From positions 124,001-188,000 of the forward strand of contig NZ_JAPDHV010000006.1 of assembly GCF_025971925.1 (NCBI RefSeq): DNA of 64,000 bases. Reading direction: 5' to 3'. Position numbers and translations under genes: made by a program. The notes beneath the pieces were generated by a model, which was not told the DNA's origin, did not search any database, and was given only the letters and a program-made list of their open reading frames with translations. This DNA comes from Chryseobacterium oryctis. Lineage in GTDB: Bacteria > Bacteroidota > Bacteroidia > Flavobacteriales > Weeksellaceae. This document shows, piece by piece, positions 26,544 to 34,776 of the stretch (its first letter is position 1; each line of letters opens with the position of its first letter).

Positions 26544-27356
26544 ATGTCGTTACAACAAACAATTGAAAACATCTGGGATAATAGAGATTTATTGCAAAAC
26601 GAAGACAGCCAAAAGGCAATTAGAGAGGTTATTTCTTTATTAGATTCTGGCGAACTTCGTGTTGCTGAACCTACAGAAAACGGATGGCAGGTAAATGAAT
26701 GGGTGAAAAAAGCTGTAGTAATGTATTTCCCAATCCAGAAAATGGAAACTATTGAAGTAGGTCCGTTTGAGTTTCATGACAAAATTCCTTTAAAGAGAAA
26801 TTATGCTGAAAAAGGAGTGAGAGTTGTACCTCATGCTATCGCAAGAGAAGGTTCTTTTGTTGCTTCAGGAGTTATTATGATGCCTTCTTATGTAAATATC
26901 GGAGCTTATGTAGATTCAGGAACGATGGTTGATACTTGGGCTACGGTAGGAAGTTGTGCACAAATAGGTAAAAATGTTCACTTGAGTGGAGGTGTTGGTA
27001 TCGGAGGTGTATTAGAACCACTTCAGGCTGCCCCTGTAATTATTGAAGATGATTGCTTTATTGGTTCCAGATGTATCGTAGTAGAAGGTGTACATGTAGA
27101 AAAAGAAGCTGTTTTAGGAGCTAACGTTGTATTAACAGCATCTACAAAAATCATCGATGTTACAGGTGAAGAACCAATCGAAATTAAAGGAAGAGTTCCT
27201 GCTCGTTCGGTAGTAATTCCTGGAAGTTATACAAAACAATATCCAGCAGGAGAATATCAGGTTCCTTGTGCTTTGATTATTGGTAAAAGAAAAGAGTCTA
27301 CAGACAAAAAAACATCTCTTAATGATGCATTAAGAGAGAATAATGTTGCTGTATAA
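26544..27356 (+). CDS. dapD: Tetrahydrodipicolinate N-succinyltransferase
   Basis: Uses succinyl-CoA to acylate tetrahydrodipicolinate in the lysine and meso-diaminopimelate route. The 270-residue cytoplasmic protein has an alpha-helical N-terminal domain (about 1-95) and a left-handed beta-helix made of hexapeptide repeats (about 100-215). Within the repeats, GVIMMPSYVNIGAYVDSGTM and GGVGIGGVLEPLQAAPVIIE are classic DapD stretches. The length matches the family. A four-gene glycan cluster starts 28 bases downstream and may be co-transcribed. Confidence 0.96.
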   Translation: MSLQQTIENIWDNRDLLQNEDSQKAIREVISLLDSGELRVAEPTENGWQVNEWVKKAVVMYFPIQKMETIEVGPFEFHDKIPLKRNYAEKGVRVVPHAIAREGSFVASGVIMMPSYVNIGAYVDSGTMVDTWATVGSCAQIGKNVHLSGGVGIGGVLEPLQAAPVIIEDDCFIGSRCIVVEGVHVEKEAVLGANVVLTASTKIIDVTGEEPIEIKGRVPARSVVIPGSYTKQYPAGEYQVPCALIIGKRKESTDKKTSLNDALRENNVAV

Positions 27357-27384
27357 ATCAGTTTCAAACTAATACCCAATAACT

Positions 27385-28554
27385 TTGAAAGAAAAATTTC
27401 TTAAGATAATACTAAACCCTAAATATATATTTGGGGTTTATCTTATTGTAGCAGTTGTGACTGCTCTTTCTAAATATTTTAGAGGATATCAGGCGATTAA
27501 TAATTATATGATTTTTAAAAATGTATTTTTAAATACACTTCAGGAAAGAAATCTATACTTACAATACCCTGATCTCTATTTTGATTCAAATCATTATGGT
27601 ATTTTCTTCAGCCTATTGGTCGCACCTTTTGCGTTAATGCCCGATTGGCTCGGAATTTCACTCTGGAATATTGCAAATACAGCAATTTTTCTTTACGCCA
27701 TTTACAAACTTCCATTTTCTAATCCTAAAAAAGCTCTTTTCGGGTTGCTTTGTTTACAGGAGTATATTACAGCAGCAATAAGTTTACAATTTAATATTGC
27801 TTTGGTTGGTTTACTTATGTTATCTGCTATTTATATTTATGAAAAAAAGGAATTAAAGTCTGTAACAGCCATCATGATAGGAATTTTTGTGAAACTTTAC
27901 GGAATTGTTGGTTTATCACAGTTTTTCTTTATTAAAAATAAAACTAAATTTATTCTTTCAGGAATCATTGTCGTTATTTTATGCTTAGTTATTCCTATGA
28001 TATACTCAAGTCCACAATTTGTGTTTCAAAGCTATGCAGATTGGTATCATTCATTAGCTGAAAAAAATAACAGTAACCAAGTTCTTGGAAATATGCAAGA
28101 TATTTCTTTGATGGGATTTGTAAGAAGAATTTTAGGGAATGCTTCAATTTCAAATCTTACTTTTTTAGCTTTTGGAATTCCTCTATTTGCTCTTCCTTAT
28201 ATTAGGATAAAACAATATAAAAATTATGCCTTTCAATTAATGATTTTAGCGTCTACTTTATTGTTTTTAGTACTATTTAGTTCAGGTTCAGAATCTCCTA
28301 CCTATATTATTGCAGTGGCAGGAGTCATGATTTGGTTTACATTACAAAAAGAAAAAACACCATTAATTTTGGCAATGCTTATTTTTGTAATAATACTTAC
28401 ATGCTTTTCTCCTTCTGACTTATTTCCAAAATTCATCAAGAAAAATTATGTCATTAAATACTCTTTAAAAGCCGTACCTTGTATTATTGTTTGGTTAAGA
28501 GTGATTTATGAACTTTTAACCAAGGATTTTGAAAAGGATTATACTTTGAATTAG
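27385..28554 (+). CDS. GT87-type polytopic glycosyltransferase (DUF2029)
   Basis: A 389-residue integral membrane protein with about ten hydrophobic segments. FGVYLIVAVVTALSKYFRGY (about 12-31) near the start and LYFDSNHYGIFFSLLVAPFALMPDW (about 65-88) fit the DUF2029/GT87 family of polyprenyl-phosphate-sugar-dependent mannosyl- or arabinosyltransferases. The start is a TTG at 27385; the next in-frame ATG would remove the first membrane segment. It is separated from the GT2 gene by only 4 bases. Donor and acceptor are unknown; the GT2 downstream may make the lipid-linked donor. Confidence 0.8.
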   Translation: MKEKFLKIILNPKYIFGVYLIVAVVTALSKYFRGYQAINNYMIFKNVFLNTLQERNLYLQYPDLYFDSNHYGIFFSLLVAPFALMPDWLGISLWNIANTAIFLYAIYKLPFSNPKKALFGLLCLQEYITAAISLQFNIALVGLLMLSAIYIYEKKELKSVTAIMIGIFVKLYGIVGLSQFFFIKNKTKFILSGIIVVILCLVIPMIYSSPQFVFQSYADWYHSLAEKNNSNQVLGNMQDISLMGFVRRILGNASISNLTFLAFGIPLFALPYIRIKQYKNYAFQLMILASTLLFLVLFSSGSESPTYIIAVAGVMIWFTLQKEKTPLILAMLIFVIILTCFSPSDLFPKFIKKNYVIKYSLKAVPCIIVWLRVIYELLTKDFEKDYTLN

Positions 28555-28558
28555 TTTT

Positions 28559-29488
28559 ATGAAGAAAATTTCCATTGTCATACCCGCATACAACGAAGAA
28601 GGTAATGTTACCCTTATTCATGAAAAAATAAAAGAAATTTTTTCGGGGTTAAAAAATTATGATTTTGAAATTATCTTCGTAAATGACGGAAGTCGTGATA
28701 ATACACAAACTAAACTTGAAGAATTATCTCAGAAATATGAAGAAATTAAGTATATAGAATTTTCCAGAAATTTTGGACATCAACCTGCCGTAAAAGCCGG
28801 GATGGATAATGCCAAAGGAAACGCTGTTATTTCGATGGATGGAGACCTTCAGCATCCACCAGAATTGATACCTAAAATGATAGAAAAATGGGAAGAAGGC
28901 TATGATATCGTTTTTACCATTAGAACTTATCCTAAACAAATATCAATTTTTAAGAGAAAAACATCCGACTTTTTCTATAAAATTTTATCCAGTTTATCAG
29001 ATGTAAATCTTACAAAAGGTGGAGGTTCAGACTTTAGACTCATGGATGCCAATGCAGTAGAAGTGATGAGAAATTTTAAAGAAGATGACTTATTTTTGCG
29101 TGGACTTACAAGTTGGATGGGCTTCAAACAAACAGGAATTGAATTTACCGCTTCTGAAAGAGCTTCAGGAGAAAGTAGTTATAACCTAAAAAAAATGCTC
29201 ACTTTTGCGTTTACAGGTATTACTTCATTTAGTGTAAAGCCTCTTTATATTGCAGCTTATTTAGGCTTTCTATTATCAGGATTATCAGTTTTTGGATACA
29301 TTTCCTATGTGATTTATGCCTTTGTTGTAAAGACAGAAATTTCAGGATGGGCATCATTAATTATGACTATAGTATTTTTTGGAGGTCTTCAACTTATTAT
29401 GTTAGGAATTATCGGTATTTACTTGGGTAAAATATTCAAACAGGTGAAAGAAAGACCCAATTATATTATTAAAAATAAAAATTTTTAA
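28559..29488 (+). CDS. GT2 polyprenyl-phosphate glycosyltransferase
   Basis: A 309-residue DPM1/GtrB-like enzyme that loads a sugar onto polyprenyl phosphate. The GT-A domain opens with SIVIPAYNEEGNV (5-17) and FVNDGSRDNT (about 40-49), and has the DxD-type SMDGDLQHPPELIPKMIEKW near 91-110 and a KGGGSDFRLMD acceptor loop near 155-165. Two C-terminal membrane helices (about 231-255, 265-290) anchor it. It sits within a four-gene tandem with 0-4 base gaps, so it is probably translated as part of one operon that builds or modifies a surface glycan. Confidence 0.92.
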   Translation: MKKISIVIPAYNEEGNVTLIHEKIKEIFSGLKNYDFEIIFVNDGSRDNTQTKLEELSQKYEEIKYIEFSRNFGHQPAVKAGMDNAKGNAVISMDGDLQHPPELIPKMIEKWEEGYDIVFTIRTYPKQISIFKRKTSDFFYKILSSLSDVNLTKGGGSDFRLMDANAVEVMRNFKEDDLFLRGLTSWMGFKQTGIEFTASERASGESSYNLKKMLTFAFTGITSFSVKPLYIAAYLGFLLSGLSVFGYISYVIYAFVVKTEISGWASLIMTIVFFGGLQLIMLGIIGIYLGKIFKQVKERPNYIIKNKNF

Positions 29489-30265
29489 ATGATTTTATTA
29501 AGTTTTGATATCGAAGAATTTGATATGCCTTTAGAATATAAGGGTGAAATTCCCTTTGATAGACAAATCTCAATATCACAAAACGGACTTGAAAATATTT
29601 TAAATATTCTCAAAAAACATAATGCAAAAGCTACATTTTTTTCAACAGTAGTTTTTGCAGAAAACAGCAAACATCTTATTGAAAGATTATTAAATGAAGG
29701 TCATGAATTGGCTTCTCATACATGGTTTCATTCAGAGTTTGAGGAAAAACATTTACAGGAATCTAGAGAAAAGTTAGAAGAATTATTTTCTACCAAAGTT
29801 ATAGGTTTGCGAATGCCAAGAATGATGTCTGTAAGTAAAAAAGCTGTTGAAAATGCAGGATATACTTACAATTCATCTATTAATCCTACGTTTCTGCCAG
29901 GAAGATATAACAATCTGAAAGTCTCAAGAACCTATTTTAAAGAAGGAAAAGTAACACAAATTCCGGCTTCGGTTTCTCCGAATTTCAGAATTCCGTTATT
30001 TTGGCTAAGTTTCCATAATTTCCCACTGTTTTTTTATAAAAAATTGGCTTCAAATGTAATAAAAAAAGATAATTATCTAAATGTTTATTTCCATCCTTGG
30101 GAATTTTCGGATATTAAAGATGAAGCCTTTAAATTACCTGGTTTTACTGTGAAAAATACGGGAAAAGATATGATAAAAAGGTTTGATGAGTTTGTAGGAT
30201 GGCTTAAAAGTAAAAATCATACCTTCGGAACTTTTCAGGAATTTCAAAAACAAATTACACTATGA
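29489..30265 (+). CDS. Polysaccharide deacetylase (NodB fold)
   Basis: A 258-residue carbohydrate esterase-4-like protein. It has the metal-binding SFDIEEFD at the N-terminus (about 4-11), ATFFSTVVFAE (about 48-58), and the second metal motif LASHTWFHSEFEE (about 73-85, an H-x3-H arrangement). A C-terminal NVYFHPWEFSD supplies the late histidine. The first metal motif reads D-x-E-E rather than the usual D-D, a variant seen in PgaB/DUF3473-like members. There is no signal peptide, so it would act on an intracellular or lipid-linked sugar. It starts immediately at the GT2 stop and overlaps the GT4 gene by 4 bases. Confidence 0.87.
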   Translation: MILLSFDIEEFDMPLEYKGEIPFDRQISISQNGLENILNILKKHNAKATFFSTVVFAENSKHLIERLLNEGHELASHTWFHSEFEEKHLQESREKLEELFSTKVIGLRMPRMMSVSKKAVENAGYTYNSSINPTFLPGRYNNLKVSRTYFKEGKVTQIPASVSPNFRIPLFWLSFHNFPLFFYKKLASNVIKKDNYLNVYFHPWEFSDIKDEAFKLPGFTVKNTGKDMIKRFDEFVGWLKSKNHTFGTFQEFQKQITL

Positions 30266-31359
30266 AAATTGCATTTGATGCAAAGCGTTTTTTTCACAAT
30301 ACATCTGGTTTAGGCAACTATTCTAGAGATTTGGTGAGAATACTTTCAGAATACTATCCTGAAAATGAATATGTTTTATTAAACAAAAATAAATCTGAAA
30401 GAGGAAAAGATATTCTTGAAAAATCTAACGTTCATTTTATTGCCACTTCCAAAGGAAATATGTCTCGACAATTGAAAATGGGAAAAGATGCACAACGAGA
30501 AAATGCAGATATTTTTCATGGTTTATCTGGAGAATTACCTTTAAGATGGAACAAAAAACCAATAAAAAAAATTGTTACAATCCATGATTTAATATTCATG
30601 AGATTTCCTCAATATTACTCATTTTTTGACCGTAAAATTCACTTTTGGAAATTCAAAAAAGCAGCACATCTTGCTGATGAAATTATTGCTATTTCTGAAC
30701 AGACTAAAAAAGATATTATTCATTATTTAAAAGTTCCTGAGAGGAAAATAACCGTTGTTTATCAAGGTTGTCACAAAGCTTTTAAAGAAAAACAATCTGA
30801 TGATTTTATAAAAAAAACAAAGGAAAAATTTCATCTCCCGGAAAGATTCATTCTAAATGTAGGAACCATTGAAGAAAGAAAAAACCTGTTGAGTGTCGTA
30901 AAAGCTATTAAAGATACTGATATTCCTTTGGTTGTAGTGGGGAAAAAAACAAAATATTTTAAAAAAATTGAGCAATTTATCCATAAAAATAAAATGGAAA
31001 AACAAGTTCAGTTTCTTGAAGGAATTTCGATGGATGAACTTGCTGTTTTATACAAACTTGCTGATATTTTTATCTATCCAAGTTTCTTTGAAGGGTTCGG
31101 AATTCCTGTGATAGAAGCCCTTTTCTCAAAAACTGTAACCATTACGAGTAATACAAGTTGCCTACCTGAAGCTGGAGGTCCCAATTCGGTTTATGTTGAC
31201 CCAAAAGATTATTTGGATATTCAATCAAAAATAAAGTTTTTATGGGATAACGAAGCCGAAAGAAAACGTCGTGCTGAAAAGAGTTTTGAGTTTGTTCAGA
31301 AATTTAATGACAAGCTTATTTCAAACAACTTAATGAAAATTTATCAAAAAAATAATTAA
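30262..31359 (+). CDS. GT4-family glycosyltransferase
   Basis: A 365-residue GT-B enzyme. Its N-terminal half begins MKIAFDAKRFFHNTSGLGNY (1-20), with the glycine-rich acceptor loop. The C-terminal donor domain has LNVGTIEERKNLLSVVKAI and the E-x7-E signature FIYPSFFEGFGIPVIEALFS near 269-288. No membrane segment is present. It is the last gene of the glycan module, and the histidine leader region begins directly after it. I see no terminator between, so read-through into the his attenuator region is possible. Confidence 0.92.
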   Translation: MKIAFDAKRFFHNTSGLGNYSRDLVRILSEYYPENEYVLLNKNKSERGKDILEKSNVHFIATSKGNMSRQLKMGKDAQRENADIFHGLSGELPLRWNKKPIKKIVTIHDLIFMRFPQYYSFFDRKIHFWKFKKAAHLADEIIAISEQTKKDIIHYLKVPERKITVVYQGCHKAFKEKQSDDFIKKTKEKFHLPERFILNVGTIEERKNLLSVVKAIKDTDIPLVVVGKKTKYFKKIEQFIHKNKMEKQVQFLEGISMDELAVLYKLADIFIYPSFFEGFGIPVIEALFSKTVTITSNTSCLPEAGGPNSVYVDPKDYLDIQSKIKFLWDNEAERKRRAEKSFEFVQKFNDKLISNNLMKIYQKNN

Positions 31360-31363
31360 AAAA

Positions 31364-31396
31364 TTGTTTTTAGTTTAAAATTTTATTCTACATTTG
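31364..31396 (+). promoter_or_regulatory. Promoter of the histidine operon
   Basis: TTG (31364-31366), 22-base spacer, then TACATTTG (31389-31396), a full match to TAnnTTTG. Transcription would start near 31402, about a dozen bases before the leader peptide ATG. Confidence 0.65.
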
Positions 31397-31413
31397 TATC
31401 ACAAATTTCAACA

Positions 31414-31464
31414 ATGAAACCGAATTTTTTAACAGTACATCATTATCATCATTATCTCTGCTAA
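31414..31464 (+). CDS. hisL: Histidine operon leader peptide (16 residues)
   Basis: ATG at 31414 to TAA at 31462 encodes MKPNFLTVHHYHHYLC, with four His codons in five positions (31438-31443 and 31447-31452). It lies between the his promoter and an intrinsic terminator ahead of hisG, the classic arrangement of a ribosome-mediated attenuator. Ribosomes short of charged tRNA-His would stall here. Its stop codon touches the 5' arm of the antiterminator, so a ribosome that finishes translation would cover that arm. The peptide itself probably has no function. It is too short for most gene callers. Confidence 0.92.
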   Translation: MKPNFLTVHHYHHYLC

Positions 31465-31540
31465 GACGGAAATGATTGATATATACCTATGTTAAAAATC
31501 AAAATAATCAAAACCGTCTGAGTAAATAGACGGTTTTTTT
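31464..31540 (+). promoter_or_regulatory. his attenuator: antiterminator and terminator
   Basis: Terminator: AAACCGTCT (31511-31519) pairs with AGACGGTTT (31528-31536) around an 8-base loop, followed by a T run. Antiterminator: AGACGG (31464-31469) pairs with CCGTCT (31514-31519), then an AAA/AAA internal loop, then TGATT (31473-31477) with AATCA (31506-31510). The two structures share CCGTCT and exclude each other. Stalling at the His codons leaves AGACGG free (read-through); a ribosome at the TAA hides it (termination). No separate third pausing arm is needed. Confidence 0.88.
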
Positions 31541-31580
31541 GTTTCTTATAATTCCTTAGAAATTTTTTAATCAAACTTTC

Positions 31581-31615
31581 ATTTACTCAGACTAATTAAA
31601 AAGAAATGAGTAAAT
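31581..31615 (+). promoter_or_regulatory. Possible hairpin hiding the hisG start codon
   Basis: ATTTACTCA (31581-31589) is the exact reverse complement of TGAGTAAAT (31607-31615), which includes the TG of the hisG ATG. A 9-bp stem with a 17-base loop could mask the start. The same 5' arm, extended to 12 bases (31581-31592), is also perfectly complementary to GTCTGAGTAAAT at 31516-31527 in the terminator stem and loop. Pairing there would release the hisG start. This is seen as complementarity only; function is inferred. Confidence 0.45.
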
Positions 31616-32463
31616 TAAAAATTGCAATTCAAAAAAGCGGAAGACTTTACGAAGACTCTTTACAACTCTTGAAAGACTGTGGAATTTTTGTAAATAACGG
31701 AAAAGACCAGCTTAAAGTTTCTGTAGAAAATTTTCCAATGGAAATCATGTACTTGAGAAACTCCGATATCCCTCAATATCTGGAAGACGGAGTAGTAGAT
31801 ATTGCTATTGTAGGAGAAAATTTATTAATAGAAAAGCAAAAAAAAATTGAAATTATTCAGCAACTGGGATTTTCAAAATGTAGAGTTTCTTTGGCTGTTC
31901 CCAAAGAAATAGAAACCAATAACTTAGAATATTTTCAAGGCAAAAAAATAGCCACTTCTTACCCGAATACACTAAAAAACTTCCTTGAAAAGAATAATAT
32001 TTCAGCTGAAATTCACATTATATCTGGTTCTGTAGAAATTGCTCCAAACATTGGTCTTGCAGACGGTATTTGTGACATTGTAAGTTCAGGAAGTACATTA
32101 TTCAAAAACGGCTTGAGAGAAACCGTAACCTTATTAAAATCCGAAGCGGTTTTAGCCAAAACTTCGAAATTGAAAGATGAAAAAATTAAGATTCTGGAAA
32201 AATTTTTATTCAGAATTAAAGCTGTTTTAAAGGCAAAAAATTCAAAATATATTTTGATGAATATTCCTAATGAAAAAATTCAGGACATATCAAAAGTTCT
32301 GCCTGTTCTTAAAAGTCCGACTGTAATTCCTTTAGCAGAAGAGGGTTGGAGCAGCATTCATTCTGTAATTGATGAATTCAGGTTTTGGGACGTTATAGAC
32401 GAACTCAAAGAAAAAGGTGCACAAGATATTTTAATAATTCCAATCGATAAAATGGTCATTTAA
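31606..32463 (+). CDS. hisG: ATP phosphoribosyltransferase (long form)
   Basis: First step of histidine synthesis: ATP plus PRPP gives phosphoribosyl-ATP. The 285-residue protein has the long-form layout: catalytic domains (SKLKIAIQKSGRLYEDSLQL at the start; GLADGICDIVSSGSTLFKNGL around 150-170 is the PRPP-binding region), then a C-terminal ACT-like regulatory domain (about 210-285) expected to bind histidine for feedback inhibition. It needs no HisZ partner. hisD follows one base after its stop. Its start region may be controlled by the hairpin at 31581-31615. Confidence 0.96.
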   Translation: MSKLKIAIQKSGRLYEDSLQLLKDCGIFVNNGKDQLKVSVENFPMEIMYLRNSDIPQYLEDGVVDIAIVGENLLIEKQKKIEIIQQLGFSKCRVSLAVPKEIETNNLEYFQGKKIATSYPNTLKNFLEKNNISAEIHIISGSVEIAPNIGLADGICDIVSSGSTLFKNGLRETVTLLKSEAVLAKTSKLKDEKIKILEKFLFRIKAVLKAKNSKYILMNIPNEKIQDISKVLPVLKSPTVIPLAEEGWSSIHSVIDEFRFWDVIDELKEKGAQDILIIPIDKMVI

Positions 32464-32464
32464 T

Positions 32465-33760
32465 ATGCTAATCAATAAATATCCCCAAAAAGAAGAATGG
32501 GCGAATCTCGTACAACGTCCAACTTTGAAAAGAGAAGAAATTTCAAAAACTATAGAAGATATCTTTACTAAAGTTCAAAAAAATGGAGATCAGGCTCTCA
32601 TCAACTTTAATAAAAAATTTGATAATATTGAGATTCAAGACATTGAAGTTTCAGAAAATGAAATTATTAAAGCTGAAAAACTTATTACCGAGGATTTAAA
32701 AAAAGCGATTCAACAAGCAAAAGAAAATATCACCAAATTTCATGCTTCACAAATTGTTGATATTCAAAAAATAGAAACAACAAAAGGTGTTATTTGTTGG
32801 CGAGAAAACAGAGCTATTGAAAAAGTAGGTATTTATATTCCCGGAGGAACGGCACCTTTATTTTCCACCGTTTTAATGTTAGCGATTCCTGCTCAATTGG
32901 CAGGTTGCAAAGAAGTCATTCTTTGTTCTCCACCCGACAAAAACGGAAATATTAACCCTGCAATTCTCTACACCGCTCAACTTTGTGGTGTTACTAAAAT
33001 CTTCAAAACTGGTGGAGCTCAAGCCATTGCAGCCATGACTTTCGGAACAGAAAGTATTCCAAATGTTTATAAAATTTTTGGTCCGGGAAATCAATATGTG
33101 GTTGCAGCTAAGGAATTTGCTCAAAATTACGGAGTTGCAATTGATATGCCTGCAGGACCAAGTGAAGTTCTGGTTATAGCAGATGAACAAGCCAATCCTG
33201 ATTTTTGCGCAGCAGATTTGCTCTCACAAGCAGAACATGGAAGTGATAGTCAGGTAATTTTTCTTTCAACAGATAACGATATTTTTAATCAAACTATTGA
33301 AGAAGTAAACCAACAAATTAAAGCTTTACCAAGAAATGAATTTGCTAAAAATGCTTTGAAAAGCAGTCACTTTATTCTGATAAATACAATTGAGGAAGCT
33401 ATCGACTTTAGCAATATTTATGCTCCTGAACACTTAATTCTTGCTGTAGAAAATTTTGAAAATTATATTCCTTTTATCCAAAATGCAGGTTCTGTTTTTC
33501 TCGGAAATTATTCATGTGAAAGTGCGGGAGATTATGCAAGCGGAACCAATCATACTTTGCCAACCAACGGCTTTGCTAAAAACTATAGCGGAGTTTCATT
33601 AGATAGTTTTGTGAAGAAAATTACTTTTCAAAATTTATCAAAAGAAGGAATTCAAAATTTAGGAAAAACTATCGAAATAATGGCTGAAGCCGAAGGTTTA
33701 ACCGCTCACAAAAATGCAGTTTCAATCCGTTTAAAACAATTAGAAAATGACAAAAAATAG
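32465..33760 (+). CDS. hisD: Histidinol dehydrogenase
   Basis: Zinc enzyme that oxidises histidinol to histidine with two NAD+ in the last two steps. The 431-residue protein carries the family signatures: YIPGGTAPLFSTVLMLAIPA (about 125-144), IFGPGNQYVVAAKEFA around 203-218, and the DMPAGPSEVLVIADE and LLSQAEHGSDSQVI segments (zinc and catalytic residues, about 225-265). YAPEHLILAVEN and SAGDYASGTNHTLPT follow in the C-terminal half. It overlaps hisC by 14 bases, indicating translational coupling. Confidence 0.96.
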   Translation: MLINKYPQKEEWANLVQRPTLKREEISKTIEDIFTKVQKNGDQALINFNKKFDNIEIQDIEVSENEIIKAEKLITEDLKKAIQQAKENITKFHASQIVDIQKIETTKGVICWRENRAIEKVGIYIPGGTAPLFSTVLMLAIPAQLAGCKEVILCSPPDKNGNINPAILYTAQLCGVTKIFKTGGAQAIAAMTFGTESIPNVYKIFGPGNQYVVAAKEFAQNYGVAIDMPAGPSEVLVIADEQANPDFCAADLLSQAEHGSDSQVIFLSTDNDIFNQTIEEVNQQIKALPRNEFAKNALKSSHFILINTIEEAIDFSNIYAPEHLILAVENFENYIPFIQNAGSVFLGNYSCESAGDYASGTNHTLPTNGFAKNYSGVSLDSFVKKITFQNLSKEGIQNLGKTIEIMAEAEGLTAHKNAVSIRLKQLENDKK

Positions 33761-34772
33761 CAACAAAAATTTAGTAAGGAAAAACATTTTAGGTTTGCAG
33801 CCTTACATCAGTTTCAGAGATAACAATGAGTTTAATTCGCCTGTTTTGTTGGATGCAAACGAAAGTCCTTTTGGAAAATTCAATCGTTATCCTGATTCTA
33901 CTCAAAAAAAATTAAAAGAAAAATTATCTCAATTTAAAAACATACCTCCTAATCAAATTGCTGTTGGGAACGGAAGTGATGAATTGATTGATTTAATTAT
34001 TAAAGTTTTTTGCGAACCAAAAGTAGATTCAATCTTAATGATGAATCCTTCATTTGCGATGTACGGATTTTATGCATCTATTAATGAAAATAACGTTATA
34101 AAGCTAGATTTAGATAACAATTTTGAAATTAATAAAAAAGATTTCTTGAAGGTTACGAAAGATTTTAAATTAAAAGTTTTCTTTCTATGCTCTCCTAATA
34201 ATCCAACGGGAAACAGCATAGAAGAAATTGAGTTTTATATTCAAAATTTCAATGGAATTATTGTCGTAGACGAGGCATACATCGAGTTTTCACAACAAAA
34301 TTCATGTTTAGACTTGATTGACAAATATCCGAACCTTATTGTCCTCCAAACTTTCTCAAAAGCATGGGGAAAGGCGGGAGCCAGAGTAGGCATTGCTTAC
34401 GCTTCAGAGGAAATTATACAGTTAATTAACTTGGTAAAAGCACCTTACAATGTCAATTCCTTGAGTCAGGAACTGATTATTGATTGTCTTGAAAATGCTG
34501 ATGAATGTAATGAAAATATTAAAAATATTCTAGCTGAAAGAGAATGGCTTGAAAAAGAACTAAAAACAATTTCTTGCATTCAAAAGATTTTTCCTACAGA
34601 TGCCAATTTCTTTCTGATTGAATTTAATGATGTTGAAAAAGTCTATACTGAATTACTTAAAAACGAAATTTTGACAAGCAAAAGAACCCCCTCAATTTCG
34701 AATTGTATCAGATTAAATGTGGGAAGTAGAAAAGAGAATGAACAACTTCTAAATATTCTCCAAAATATCTAA
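33747..34772 (+). CDS. hisC: Histidinol-phosphate aminotransferase
   Basis: PLP-dependent class I/II aminotransferase that converts imidazole acetol phosphate to histidinol phosphate. The 341-residue protein has the expected motifs: [17 protein letters not shown] near the N-terminus (about 31-47), [13 protein letters not shown] (about 73-85), [15 protein letters not shown] (about 149-163), [10 protein letters not shown], and the PLP lysine in [16 protein letters not shown] (about 201-216). It lies fourth from the leader in the order leader-G-D-C-B and overlaps hisD. Confidence 0.96.
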   Translation: MTKNSNKNLVRKNILGLQPYISFRDNNEFNSPVLLDANESPFGKFNRYPDSTQKKLKEKLSQFKNIPPNQIAVGNGSDELIDLIIKVFCEPKVDSILMMNPSFAMYGFYASINENNVIKLDLDNNFEINKKDFLKVTKDFKLKVFFLCSPNNPTGNSIEEIEFYIQNFNGIIVVDEAYIEFSQQNSCLDLIDKYPNLIVLQTFSKAWGKAGARVGIAYASEEIIQLINLVKAPYNVNSLSQELIIDCLENADECNENIKNILAEREWLEKELKTISCIQKIFPTDANFFLIEFNDVEKVYTELLKNEILTSKRTPSISNCIRLNVGSRKENEQLLNILQNI

Positions 34773-34776
34773 TCTT

